A stretch of DNA of 64,000 bases from Mycolicibacterium elephantis DSM 44368 (GTDB lineage: Bacteria > Actinomycetota > Actinomycetes > Mycobacteriales > Mycobacteriaceae): positions 45,791 to 109,790 of the forward strand of contig NZ_ATDN01000020.1 of assembly GCF_004014805.1 (NCBI RefSeq), written 5' to 3'. Position 1 is the stretch's first letter, and every line of letters begins with the position of its first letter. Made by a program: the position numbers and the translations under genes. Below the pieces are notes generated by a model, which had not been told where the DNA came from, did no database searches, and saw only the letters and a program-made list of their open reading frames with translations. Below are positions 8,786 through 17,804 of the stretch, in pieces.

Positions 8786-10969
8786 GTGGCATCCGTCATC
8801 GAGAACAGGCCGACGTTCTGCCGGATCTGCGAGCCGCTGTGCGGAATGATCGCCACGGTCGAGGACGGTCGCCTGGTGGCGCTGCGGCCCGACAAGGAAC
8901 ACCCGCTGTCATCGGGATTCGCCTGCCAGAAGGGCATCGCGTTCGCCGAGGTCGTCAACGATCCGGATCGGGTGCGGCGGCCGCTGCGTCGCGGGCCGGC
9001 CGGCTTCGAAGAGGTGACGTGGAACGAGGCGATGGCCGACATCGCGGGCAGGCTCTCGGCGATCCTGCGCCGCCACGGTTCCGGCGCGGTCGGCTGGTAC
9101 ATGGGCAATCCCGGCGCGTTCAGCTACGCGCACACCTTCGCCGCGCTGTTGTTCACGAAGGGGCTCGGCCGGCACAGCCACTACTTCACCGCGTCGTCGC
9201 AGGACACCAACAGCAGGCTCATCGCGAGCCAGTTGCTCTACGGGGTGCCGACGTCGGTGCCGATCCCGGACCTCACACGCACCGATCTCTTGGTCATGAT
9301 GGGCACCAACCCGGTGGTGTCACACGGAAGCTTTCTCACCGCGCCGCGGATCAAGGACCGCATGAACGACATCGTCAAGCGCGGTGGGCGGGTGCTGATC
9401 ATCGACCCGCGGCGCAGCGAGACCGCGGTGGCGTTCGAATGGCTGGGCATTGTGCCGGACACCGACTCGCTGCTGCTGCTTTCGCTGCTGCACGTCATGT
9501 TCGCCGACGGCTTGGTCGACATCGCCGCGGTGAAACGGAAGGCCGACGGCGTGGATTGGCTGCGGTCGCTGTGCCTGCCCTTCACCCCGGAGTCGACGTC
9601 GGCGCAGACCGGGATCGACGCCGACAGCGTGCGCGCGTTGGCGCACGACCTGGTGACCACCCCGCGGGCGGCGGTGTACGGCCGCCTCGGTACCTGCGTG
9701 GGCACCCACGGCACACTGACCACGTACCTGATCGACGCGGTGAACCTGGTGGCCGGCAATCTCGATGCGCCCGGCGGCTCGGTGTTCAGCTCGATGCACA
9801 CGGTCGGCCAGAAATGGCAGAACGTCGCGATGGGAGCGGTCATGCGTCGGTCCTATCGGCGCAAGCGCTCGCGGATCAGCGGTACGCCGAGCGCGATCGG
9901 TTCGGAGCCCGCCGCACTGATGGCCAAGGAGATCACCACACCGGGCGACCGCAGGATCCGTGGCATGTTCGTCTCGGCAGGCAATCCCATGCTGTCGGTG
10001 CCCAACGGGGAGGAACTCGAGGCGGCGTTCGGCGAACTGGAGCTTTCTGTCGCGCTGGACTTCTACGTCACCGAGACCAGCGCCCAATGCGACTACATCC
10101 TGCCCGTCACGACGATGTACGAACGCGACGACTTCCCCTACACCTTCCAGGGTTTTCAGGCCACGCCGTTTCGGCAGGCGACTGAAGCCGTGCTCGCCCC
10201 GGTGGGCGAGGCGCGCGAGGAGTGGGCCATCGTCGCGGACCTCGCCGAACGGTTGGCCCGCTGGGTGCCTGCCTTCGCGGGGTTTGCGGCCGTGCGAAAG
10301 GTGCTGCGACTGTTCGGTGTTGACGCCTCACCACGGCTCATGATGGATGCCCTGGTGCGGATGTCGGAGGGCGGCGACAGGTTCGGGCTGCGCCGTGGCG
10401 GACTGAACCTGCGGCGGCTGGAGAAGGAGCATCCGCACGGCGTCGTGGTCGCGCCGCATGTCCGCACGGGCGTGTTGCGCCAAGCGGTCGGCTACCTGTC
10501 GCGCCGGGTTCGGCTGGCGCACCAGGGAATTGCCGACGAGGTCGCCAAGCTGTCTCGGCGCGCGGTGCCCGACGGCTACCCGCTGCGGATGGTCGGGCTG
10601 CGCGAGCCGCGCTCGGAGAACTCGTGGATGCACAACTCGCCGCTGCTGATGCGGGGTGAACGACGCCAGCACGCGCTGATGCATGTCGATGACGCGGCCG
10701 AACGCGACATCGCCGACGGCGACGAAGTGCGGATCACGTCGCCGTTCGGCACCATCACCGTGCCGGTGGCGACGACGAAGGATCTGCTGCCTGGCGTCGT
10801 CGCGGTGCCACACGGCTGGGGGCACAAGGGAACCGGGGGTTGGCGGCTGGCCAACCGCGCCGGCGGCGCGAACGTCAACCAGCTGACGTCCAGCGACCCC
10901 GACGATGTGGAGGCGCTGTCGGGCATGGCGTGGTTGACCGGGGTGCCCATCCGTGTGGAGCACCCCTAG
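8786..10969 (+). CDS. Molybdopterin (bis-MGD) oxidoreductase, formate-dehydrogenase-like
   Basis: 727 aa, GTG start. N-terminal Fe-S motif Cys12-x2-Cys15-x3-Cys19...Cys47 for a 4Fe-4S cluster, then the molybdopterin domains (LLVMMGTNPVVSHG, GRVLIIDPRRSETA, MFVSAGNPMLSVPNG) and a C-terminal dinucleotide-binding domain ending GWGHKGTGGWRLANRAGGANVNQLT. Size and layout match actinobacterial DMSO-reductase-family proteins such as Rv0197 (recalled). No signal peptide is seen, so it is cytoplasmic. No Shine-Dalgarno precedes the GTG and the operator ends 12 bp upstream, suggesting a leaderless, repressor-controlled transcript. It may oxidise or hydroxylate a pathway intermediate. Confidence 0.9.
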   Translation: MASVIENRPTFCRICEPLCGMIATVEDGRLVALRPDKEHPLSSGFACQKGIAFAEVVNDPDRVRRPLRRGPAGFEEVTWNEAMADIAGRLSAILRRHGSGAVGWYMGNPGAFSYAHTFAALLFTKGLGRHSHYFTASSQDTNSRLIASQLLYGVPTSVPIPDLTRTDLLVMMGTNPVVSHGSFLTAPRIKDRMNDIVKRGGRVLIIDPRRSETAVAFEWLGIVPDTDSLLLLSLLHVMFADGLVDIAAVKRKADGVDWLRSLCLPFTPESTSAQTGIDADSVRALAHDLVTTPRAAVYGRLGTCVGTHGTLTTYLIDAVNLVAGNLDAPGGSVFSSMHTVGQKWQNVAMGAVMRRSYRRKRSRISGTPSAIGSEPAALMAKEITTPGDRRIRGMFVSAGNPMLSVPNGEELEAAFGELELSVALDFYVTETSAQCDYILPVTTMYERDDFPYTFQGFQATPFRQATEAVLAPVGEAREEWAIVADLAERLARWVPAFAGFAAVRKVLRLFGVDASPRLMMDALVRMSEGGDRFGLRRGGLNLRRLEKEHPHGVVVAPHVRTGVLRQAVGYLSRRVRLAHQGIADEVAKLSRRAVPDGYPLRMVGLREPRSENSWMHNSPLLMRGERRQHALMHVDDAAERDIADGDEVRITSPFGTITVPVATTKDLLPGVVAVPHGWGHKGTGGWRLANRAGGANVNQLTSSDPDDVEALSGMAWLTGVPIRVEHP

Positions 10970-10986
10970 CGCAGTCTGCGTTTGCA

Positions 10987-11044
10987 CGAGCGTGCGTGTC
11001 TGAGGGCGACACGCCGAGGAAGCCCGCGATTTCACGCACGCTCG
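10987..11044 (+). repeat. Dispersed gene-end inverted repeat, copy 2
   Basis: Perfect 12-bp outer arms CGAGCGTGCGTG (10987-10998) and CACGCACGCTCG (11033-11044) with inner GTGTCTGAGGGCGACACGCC. It lies 17 bp after the stop of the molybdopterin gene, in the same orientation relative to its gene as the other three copies. Together with copy 3 it frames the decayed segment 11058-12541. Confidence 0.8.
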
Positions 11045-11057
11045 CGGCGGCTGGATG

Positions 11058-12541
11058 TCACTTGCCGTCAGTAACGGCAAGCACGCGTTGCTCGAACAGA
11101 TCGGCGCCGCGAGCCGCTCCGCCGGTCGCTGCGAAGCCTTCTGCGACGCGTTTGGCACCCTCGGTCATGGTCAGCGCTTCATGAAGCTTCGCGCGCAAGC
11201 GGGATACGGACAACTTCTTGGCCGGTAGGCGCGTGCCACAGCGTGCGACTTCCACTCGCCGGGCGACCTCGAACTGATCGCGCCCATACGGCACTACACA
11301 CACCGGCGTCGATGTCGTGGCGCTGAGGGAGGCGGCGAATTGAGAAAGCACTTCGTCACTGGGCGGGTCTATCCAGTGCGCATCCTCGAGAACGAATACG
11401 GTGCGCGTCGGTCGGACCAGCACCGCCTGCGCCATCACCTCGGCCAGCCGCCTGCGCCTGCCGTCAATGCTGACAGGAAGCGGCTCCGCACCCGTTTCGG
11501 CGATCCCATCACCTCGAACAACATCTGAGCATCAAGCGACTGCGCCGACAGCAATCCCTTGTACTGCGCTGCGGTGCGTTCCCGGGCGTCTGCACCGCTG
11601 AGGCCGTCGACCCGGAACATTGCGCGCAATATCCGTGAGAGTGCGCCGAAGGCAAGCGTTGTGGTGTGCGCCTCGCACCGGGCGATCACAACATCGGCAC
11701 CCTCACTGGCGGCCAGCGCGGTGAACTCCGCGACGAGCCGGCTCTTGCCGAGACCCGGATCGCCGACGATCGCAACGCTACTGCCATTCTGGGCGTCGAA
11801 AACGGTCCGCAGCCAATTCATCTCGGCATCGCGACCTAGCATCACGCCTTCGTTGCGACCGACGACCTTCTTGTCAGGCTCCACCGCCAGGAGGCGCCGC
11901 GCCTTCACCGGACCGGTGTCACCCTTGGCCACCACCTCCTCGACGGGACCTAGATCGGCGACATCTTCGACGAGCGCAGCGGTGGCGTGCGAGCACAGCA
12001 CTCCGCTCGGAGGCGCGGCGGCTTCCATACGTTGTGCCAGGCCGACCGGATGGCCGATGGCGGTGTATCTGCCCGGGCCCGCCCCGATCTCTCCCGCGAT
12101 CACCTCACCCGAATTCAGGCCGACACGAAGCTGCAAATCGAGCCCGTCAGTTCGGCGGACTTCCTCGGCCAAGCCCTTGGTGACGGCCTGTATCTCCAAA
12201 GCGGCGATGCAGGCGCGCAGCGCGTGATCCTCGAGCGCGAGCGGGGCGCCGAAGAGGGCCATCAAGCCGTCGCCGGTGAACTTGTCGACTGTGCCCTGGT
12301 AACGCTGGACCACTGCGGCGGCCCGATTGAACAACTCGTTCATGAGTTCTCGGAGTCATTCGGGGTCGAGGGCCGATGCGAGCTTCATCGACTCGACAAC
12401 GTCAGTGAACAAAACGGTGACTTGTTTGCGTTCCCCGGCCTCGGCCGGCGCCGACACCCGTGCACCGCATTCATCGCAGAAACGAGCTTTGATTCTCAGC
12501 TCGTTCCCGCATGTCCCAGAGCGATCGGCGACCTCGGTCAC
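11058..12541 (-). pseudogene. Decayed adenylate-cyclase/ATPase gene fused to a glycosyltransferase tail
   Basis: Three pieces on one strand. From 12541, a GTG start leads into a zinc-ribbon-like segment (CGNELRIKARFCDECG) and a class III cyclase start (VTVLFTDVVESM), then an in-frame TGA at 12356-12358 where CGA (Arg) is expected. The same frame continues (12343-11435) through the cyclase domain (KFTGDGLMALFGAP, RVGLNSGEVIAGEIG) and an ATPase P-loop (VGDPGLGKS). Near 11450 a one-base-type frameshift moves the reading into frame 11438, which restores MAQAVLVRP..VFVLEDAHWID (Walker B). Near 11306 the sequence switches to the C-terminus of an MGT-type glycosyltransferase (VCVVPYGRDQFEVARRVEV..GFAATGGAARGADL). 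Intact cyclase-ATPases are about 1000 aa. Not functional as a whole. Confidence 0.85.
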
Positions 12542-12776
12542 CGGACGATCATGGCCCGTTTCTCCTCCCCTCAGAGATCACCATGATCACTCAAGACGAG
12601 GTGTTGCGTCGGGTTTTTCGAGATTGATCTTGCCAGGTCAGCGGTGTATCGAGGGCATGGTGCCCGATTTCTGCGGCAGGGCTGTGATCGATCGAAAATC
12701 GCGACCACCCGGCAGAAATCGAGGCACAAGCAGTCCGCCACGCTGAAACGTGACAGCCGCAAACGCCCGCGGCGAT
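12542..12776. other. Non-coding spacer between pseudogene and CoA-transferase
   Basis: About 235 bp upstream of the decayed cyclase gene. A GGGGAGGAG stretch just before 12541 may be the old ribosome-binding region of the pseudogene. No coding frame has recognisable homology and no clear promoter was seen. Confidence 0.4.
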
Positions 12777-12834
12777 CGAACGTGCGCATTGTCTGCCTGA
12801 CTCGCGGCGTGTCGGCCTCAAACACGCACGTTCG
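12777..12834 (-). repeat. Dispersed gene-end inverted repeat, copy 3 (reverse)
   Basis: Arms CGAACGTGCG (12777-12786) and CGCACGTTCG (12825-12834). Read on the minus strand it begins CGAACGTGCGTGTTTGAGG and matches copies 1, 2 and 4. It lies 12 bp downstream of the minus-strand CoA-transferase stop, so its orientation relative to the gene is conserved. Confidence 0.75.
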
Positions 12835-12846
12835 CGCAGATGGGGG

Positions 12847-14073
12847 TTAGGCGATGGCGCCCTTTTCCTTCAGCGCCTCGATGCGGTCCCAGTCCATGCC
12901 GATATCCATCAGCACCAGCTCGGTGTGCTCGCTGGCCTGGGGAGCGCGCGTCGTCTCCAGCGGCTCGTGGTTGAACTGCACCGGGCCGCGGACGACCTTG
13001 AACGGCTTGCCGCCGTCGGCCGGCTCGACCTCGACGATCATGTCGTTGGCGAGCGCCTGATCGTCGGTGGCGAGGTCGAGGAAGCTCTGGAACGGCGCCC
13101 ACTGGCCCTTCATGGTCTTCAGGCGCTGACGCCAGTACTCGAAGGGCTTGCTGCGGATCTTCTCCCGAATCAATTCCGCTGCGGCCTCGGCGTTTTCGAT
13201 CAGCGGCATGACGTCGTTGAAGCGGGGATCGTCGGCGAGGTCCGGCAATTCGAGGTGTTCGAACGCATCGCGGATGTAGCCGGTCGGGCTGACGATGCAC
13301 AGGTTGATCGTGCCGCCGTCGGAGGTCAGGTAGTTGGCCATGAACGGGTTCACGCTCGGACCTGTCGCATCCGGCATCAGCGAGCGCATGGTCTCGCCGG
13401 TCTCCATGCCCTGCGTCACGCTGGCCCCGCCCGCCCACCAGGCGGTGCTCAGCAGTGAGACGTCGAGTTCGACGGCCTCACCCGTGCGCAGTCGGTGAAA
13501 CAGTGCGGCCGAGATCCCGCCGACGATGTTCATGCCGCCGATCGAGTCGCCGAAGGCCGGAATGCCCTGCGACAACGCACCGCCGAGCTCCTCGGGCGTC
13601 AGGGCGTGCCCGACCCCGCTGCGCGTCCAGAACGCGGTGCCGTCGAACCCGCCGACGTCGCGTTCGGGTCCCTTGTCCCCGTATGCGCTGCCACGCGCGT
13701 AGATGATGTCCGGGTTCGCCGCGCGAATGTGCTCGACATCGAACTTGTTCTTCTGCCGTTGCGCAGGAAGGTAATTGGTGAGGAAGACGTCGGAGGTTTT
13801 GGCGATCTCGTAGAGCACCTCCTGACCCTCGGGCGTCGACACGTCGATCCCGACGCTGCGCTTTCCGCGGTTGGGGTGCTCGATCAGGGGATGGCGGTCG
13901 GGATCGAGTTGGAAACCGCCCATGTTGATGAATCCGCGCTGGGTGTCGCCGCGGACCGGGTGCTCGACCTTGATGACGTCGGCGCCCCAGTCGGCGAGGA
14001 TCGCCCCCGCCGCCGGAACGAACGTGAACTGTGCGACCTCGAGGACGCGCACGCCCTCCATGACCTTGACCAA
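12847..14073 (-). CDS. CaiB/BaiF family CoA-transferase (class III)
   Basis: 408 aa. Moves CoA between acids, or epimerises acyl-CoA. N-terminal LEVAQFTFVPAAGAILADWGADVIKVEHP and NRGKRSVGID are family signatures; the catalytic Asp is in AFGDSIGGMNIVGGISAALFH. TTG at 14073 is preferred because GAGGAG lies 5 bp upstream; ATG at 14061 would leave about 17 bp. It is divergent from the aldehyde dehydrogenase, with operator site 2 between them. In this block it would activate an acid using a donor CoA ester or act as a racemase. Confidence 0.9.
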   Translation of the reverse strand: MVKVMEGVRVLEVAQFTFVPAAGAILADWGADVIKVEHPVRGDTQRGFINMGGFQLDPDRHPLIEHPNRGKRSVGIDVSTPEGQEVLYEIAKTSDVFLTNYLPAQRQKNKFDVEHIRAANPDIIYARGSAYGDKGPERDVGGFDGTAFWTRSGVGHALTPEELGGALSQGIPAFGDSIGGMNIVGGISAALFHRLRTGEAVELDVSLLSTAWWAGGASVTQGMETGETMRSLMPDATGPSVNPFMANYLTSDGGTINLCIVSPTGYIRDAFEHLELPDLADDPRFNDVMPLIENAEAAAELIREKIRSKPFEYWRQRLKTMKGQWAPFQSFLDLATDDQALANDMIVEVEPADGGKPFKVVRGPVQFNHEPLETTRAPQASEHTELVLMDIGMDWDRIEALKEKGAIA

Positions 14074-14112
14074 ATCGGCTCCTCGTACTGACGTCCGCTG
14101 TTGAATAAACCT

Positions 14113-14129
14113 ACTGTAAGCATTACAGT
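14113..14129. promoter_or_regulatory. Palindromic operator ACTGTAA-N3-TTACAGT, site 2
   Basis: ACTGTAAGCATTACAGT, a perfect 7-3-7 palindrome in the 91-bp gap between divergent CoA-transferase (start 14073) and aldehyde dehydrogenase (start 14165). It is 35-40 bp from each start and so can control both. Confidence 0.8.
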
Positions 14130-14164
14130 TAGTCGTCCCGCAAAAGTGATTCTACTGAGGTGCC

Positions 14165-15712
14165 GTGAGCGACGTCGACGAACGGATCGAGACCATCATC
14201 GACGTCGGCGAGCGCGCGGCGCGACGGGCCGAGCCGCGGATGCTCATCGACGGACAGCTCGTGTCGTCCGCATCGCACTTCGACAACTTCAGCCCGGCCA
14301 CCGGCCGACTGTTGGGGAGCACGGCTGCCGCCGACGCCGAAGACATGGACCGCGCGATCGTTGCCGCCCGTCGCGCCTTCGACGAAACAGACTGGGCCAC
14401 CAACCGGCGGCTGCGTGCGCGGTGCCTCGATCAGCTGCAGTCAGCGATCGAAGCCGACCAGGAGGAGCTGCGCGAAGAGCTGATCGCCGAGGTCGGTTGC
14501 CCGGTGATGACAACGCAGTCCGCGCAACTCGACTGGCCGCTGGCGGACGCCCTGCGTTATCCCGCCCGGCTGATGCTCGACTTTGAATGGGAGCGCACCC
14601 TCGAGGGCGGTGGCCTGTTCGGTGAGCGCAATGTGCGCACCGTGATCAAGGAGCCGGTCGGCGTCGTCGCCGCGATCACGCCGTCCAACTTCCCGATCGA
14701 GGTGATCCTCAACAAGCTCGGACCCGCGTTGGCGACCGGAAACACCGTCGTGCTCAAGCCCGATCCGAACACGCCGTGGAACGCCACCCGGCTGGGCCGG
14801 CTCATCGCCGAGCACACCGACATCCCGCCCGGTGTCGTCAACGTGGTGCCCACACCGTCCAACGACGTCGCCGGACTGCTCGGCACCGATCCTCGCGTCG
14901 ACATGATCTCGTTCACCGGCTCCACCGGGGTCGGCAAGCTGCTCATGCGGCAGGGCGCTGACACCATGAAGCGGATGTTCCTGGAACTCGGTGGCAAATC
15001 CGTGTCGATCGTGCTCGACGACGCCCCGGCGGCCGCGATCGTCGGATCGGCGATCGGGGTGTGTGTGCACGCCGGGCAGGCGTGTGCGGCCACGACGCGC
15101 ATGCTGGTGCACCGGTCGCGCTACGACGACGCCGTCGCGAGCATCACCGCGGCCTATCAGGCGGTGCCCGTTGGGGATCCGGTCAGCTCCGATACGTTGG
15201 TGGGCCCGGTGATCAGCGGCGCGCAGAAGAAGCGGGTGCTCGACGCGATCGAGCAGGCCCGCTCCGACGGTGCCGAAATCACCACGGGCGGTGGGCTTGT
15301 GGCGAATCTGCCCGAGTATCTGGCGGGCGGCCACTACGTGGCGCCCACGGTGATCGTCGGTGTCGGCAACGACGCGGCGATCGCACAGCGGGAGGTGTTC
15401 GGCCCGGTGCTGGTGGTGCTGCCGTTCGACGACGACGAGGAGGCGGTGCGGATCGCCAACGACAGCGCTTACGGGCTGGCCGGTGCGGTTTCGTCGCGCT
15501 CTTTGGAGCGCGGAATGGCGATCGCCCGTCGCATCCGTACCGGTTCGTTCGGCGTCAACGGCGGCATGTTCTACGGAGCGGATGCACCGTTCGGCGGCTT
15601 CAAGAACAGCGGTGTCGGCAGGCAGTGCGGCGTCGAGGGTTTCGAGCAATACCTCGAGCCGAAGACGGTGGCCCACCGCACGCCGAAGACGAGCGCTACG
15701 CCGCCGCGATGA
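14165..15712 (+). CDS. Aldehyde dehydrogenase (NAD(P)+)
   Basis: 515 aa, full length, GTG start. Oxidises an aldehyde to the acid. Cofactor motif FTGSTGVGK (250-258), general base Glu274 in LELGGKS and nucleophile Cys307 in GQACAATTR are all intact, followed by REVFGPVL and the C-terminal PFGGFKNSGVGRQCG. It fits the step after P450/alcohol oxidation and before CoA activation. Its 3' end overlaps the convergent TetR gene by 17 bp. Confidence 0.95.
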   Translation: MSDVDERIETIIDVGERAARRAEPRMLIDGQLVSSASHFDNFSPATGRLLGSTAAADAEDMDRAIVAARRAFDETDWATNRRLRARCLDQLQSAIEADQEELREELIAEVGCPVMTTQSAQLDWPLADALRYPARLMLDFEWERTLEGGGLFGERNVRTVIKEPVGVVAAITPSNFPIEVILNKLGPALATGNTVVLKPDPNTPWNATRLGRLIAEHTDIPPGVVNVVPTPSNDVAGLLGTDPRVDMISFTGSTGVGKLLMRQGADTMKRMFLELGGKSVSIVLDDAPAAAIVGSAIGVCVHAGQACAATTRMLVHRSRYDDAVASITAAYQAVPVGDPVSSDTLVGPVISGAQKKRVLDAIEQARSDGAEITTGGGLVANLPEYLAGGHYVAPTVIVGVGNDAAIAQREVFGPVLVVLPFDDDEEAVRIANDSAYGLAGAVSSRSLERGMAIARRIRTGSFGVNGGMFYGADAPFGGFKNSGVGRQCGVEGFEQYLEPKTVAHRTPKTSATPPR

Positions 15713-16337
15713 CTGCCTCGGCGTGGTCGAGGATGCTGTCGAGGATATAGCCGAAGTCGATGTCGTCGGCGAATCCGATGTAGCGGCCGCCGTCGGCGCG
15801 TTGGGCGGGGAAGCCCTCGGTTCGTTCCTGGAGCCGTTCGAGAACCACCGAGCCCCGGATGTGTACCGAGATCGCGCCGTACGTCTCGGCGGCCTGCTCC
15901 GCGCTGAGCCCCGCTTCGACGAGCACCCCGATCGGCTGCGCGAGCTTCTGCAGCGCAGCGTGCATGGCGCGCTGTCCGTACTGTCCCCGGATCAACACCA
16001 GATCGCAGAGGATCGGATCCGCACGGAACCGCCGCCGCATCGTCAATGCGTGTTCGCGCAACGACTCTCGCCAATTCGACGCGGCGATGGTCGGCACGGT
16101 GAACTCGAATTCCTCCAGCGCCCTGTCCGCCATCGCGTCGAGCAGATCGTCCTTGCGCCGGAAATACCAGTAGATGCTCGTCACACCCACGCCCAGGTGT
16201 TTTGCCAACTGCGGCATGCTCAAGTTGTCGATCGACACCTCGGCAGCGAGTTCGAAAGCGCCGTTGATGATTTCGTCAGCGCTGATCGATCCGCGATCCC
16301 GTCGCTTTCTGGCGGGCGCTGATGCGGTGTTGGCCAC
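15696..16337 (-). CDS. TetR-family repressor, candidate regulator of the catabolic block
   Basis: 213 aa, GTG start 3 bp after the P450 stop, so transcribed with the P450. The N-terminal helix-turn-helix is ISADEIINGAFELAAEVSIDNLSMPQLAKHLGVGVTSIYWYFRRKDDLL (about 18-65); the rest is a helical ligand domain. Because the P450-TetR unit has operator site 3 in front, the regulator would control itself and, by inference, sites 1, 2, 4 and 5. The ligand is presumably a pathway intermediate. The assignment rests on location only. Confidence 0.9.
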   Translation of the reverse strand: MANTASAPARKRRDRGSISADEIINGAFELAAEVSIDNLSMPQLAKHLGVGVTSIYWYFRRKDDLLDAMADRALEEFEFTVPTIAASNWRESLREHALTMRRRFRADPILCDLVLIRGQYGQRAMHAALQKLAQPIGVLVEAGLSAEQAAETYGAISVHIRGSVVLERLQERTEGFPAQRADGGRYIGFADDIDFGYILDSILDHAEAVIAAA

Positions 16338-16340
16338 GAA

Positions 16341-17549
16341 TCAGCCCGCGGCGTCGAACGTCACCGGGAGTGCCGTGGGTGAGCGGAAGGGCTGGCCTGC
16401 GATATAGGGGTTGTCGTCGGTGACCAGTTCGATGTTGGTCAGTCGATCCAGCAGGCATTCCAGCGCGACCCGGGTCTCCATTCGCGCCAGATGCAGCCCC
16501 ATGCAGGTGTGCTCGCCCGCCGCGAACGAGATGTGCGGCACGCGTTCGCGGAAGATGTCGAATTCTTCGGAGCGTTCCCAACGGTTCTCGTCACGGTTCG
16601 CCGAGCCGATGCACACGTCGATGACCGCACCCTGCGGGATCTCGACTCCCTCGAGTTCGGTCGCCTCGGTGGCGTAGCGCTGCACGGTGGTCAGCGGTGT
16701 CTCGAACCGCAGTCCTTCTTCGATGGCGGCGCCGATGAGCTCACGGTTCTGCTGTACCGCGGTGAACTGCTCGGGGTGGGTGAACAGCAGGTACAGCAGG
16801 TTTCCCGACGACCGGTAGGTGGTTTCCAGGCCGGCGGGCAGCAGCAGCCGAAGGAACGAGAAGATCGCTTCGTCGGTGAGCTTTTCGCCGTCGATCTCTG
16901 CGGTGACCAGATCGCCGATGATGTCTTCGGTCGGCTTGGACCGACGCTTGTCGATCTGGGTGAGGAAGTAGTCCTTGAGCGCGGCGGAGGCCTCGAAGGC
17001 GCGCTTGTAGTTGACGTGGTAGCTGATGAGCTCGACGGCTCGTTTGCGGAACCAGGGCAGGTCATCCTCGGGCAGCCCCAACAACTTGGTGATGACCCGG
17101 GTGGGGAACTCGAACGTGAAATCGCGCACCAGGTCGGCGTGCCCGTTGTCGATGAATTCGTCGATCAGCCCGGTGACGACGGGCCGAACGATCTCGGGCT
17201 CCCAGCGTGCCAACGACTTGGATTTGAACGCCGAGGACACCAGATTGCGGTGGTCCCAGTGCTTCTTGCCCTCCATCGCCAGGATCGTCGGGCCGATGAA
17301 CAGGCCGATGGTGTTGTCGTAGATGTGTGAATTGAACGCCTTGCCGTCGCGGAACACCCGGTTGACCGCGGCAAAAGACACTGCGGCGTAGAGGTTTTCC
17401 GGCATGGCCTCCGGCGCCTTGGACCAGTCCATGACGCTGCCCTTGAACACACCGCTGGTTTCCCGCCGCTTCCGCGCGAACAGGGGATAGGGATCGCGCA
17501 GCAGGTCGAAGGTCTCATCGACCGTGACATCCTGTACGGGGCTATCCAC
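16341..17549 (-). CDS. Cytochrome P450 monooxygenase
   Basis: 402 aa soluble bacterial P450, GTG start behind GGGAGATCAGCC. Haem-thiolate motif FAAGEHTCMGLHLARME, ExxR in EEGLRFETP, and an I-helix LPAGLETTYRS in which Glu takes the usual acid position. Needs ferredoxin and reductase partners, none of which lie beside it. Operator site 3 sits 44 bp upstream of the start, and the TetR gene follows 3 bp after the stop. Likely hydroxylates the pathway substrate. Confidence 0.95.
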   Translation of the reverse strand: MDSPVQDVTVDETFDLLRDPYPLFARKRRETSGVFKGSVMDWSKAPEAMPENLYAAVSFAAVNRVFRDGKAFNSHIYDNTIGLFIGPTILAMEGKKHWDHRNLVSSAFKSKSLARWEPEIVRPVVTGLIDEFIDNGHADLVRDFTFEFPTRVITKLLGLPEDDLPWFRKRAVELISYHVNYKRAFEASAALKDYFLTQIDKRRSKPTEDIIGDLVTAEIDGEKLTDEAIFSFLRLLLPAGLETTYRSSGNLLYLLFTHPEQFTAVQQNRELIGAAIEEGLRFETPLTTVQRYATEATELEGVEIPQGAVIDVCIGSANRDENRWERSEEFDIFRERVPHISFAAGEHTCMGLHLARMETRVALECLLDRLTNIELVTDDNPYIAGQPFRSPTALPVTFDAAG

Positions 17550-17592
17550 GGCTGATCTCCCTCGTCTGGTTCGGACAGGTAACCCGCATGGG

Positions 17593-17611
17593 TACTGTAA
17601 AGCTTACAGTA
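17593..17611. promoter_or_regulatory. Palindromic operator ACTGTAA-N3-TTACAGT, site 3
   Basis: TACTGTAAAGCTTACAGTA, perfect 8-3-8 palindrome 44 bp upstream of the P450 start and so in front of the P450-TetR transcript. Consistent with autoregulation of that TetR. Confidence 0.8.
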
Positions 17612-17732
17612 TAGGTCTGCACAACGATAGATGCAGGTCCTCAGAGCTGGGCGTCGCTGCGCGCGACGACAGCGCTGGGTCTGCTGATGGCGCGTAACCG
17701 AACCCGGCGCCGGCTCAATCGCTCGACACCCG

Positions 17733-17789
17733 CGAAATAGCATTCCAGGCTGTCATCCGGGCGAAATCACAACCCGGAATGCTATTTCG
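17733..17789. terminator. Inverted repeat downstream of acyl-CoA synthetase
   Basis: 14-bp perfect arms CGAAATAGCATTCC (17733-17746) and GGAATGCTATTTCG (17776-17789), 29-nt loop. It begins 16 bp past the stop (17805) of the minus-strand synthetase and is followed by the P450 promoter region. No U-tract, as is common in mycobacteria. Proposed terminator or 3'-end element. Confidence 0.6.
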
Positions 17790-17804
17790 GCCTGAGCGAC
17801 GGGT

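Noticed and set aside
10987..12834. A transposon bounded by inverted copies of the dispersed repeat
   Set aside because: No transposase or target-site duplication is seen, and the two repeats are explained by their position after the flanking genes, as at the other two copies.
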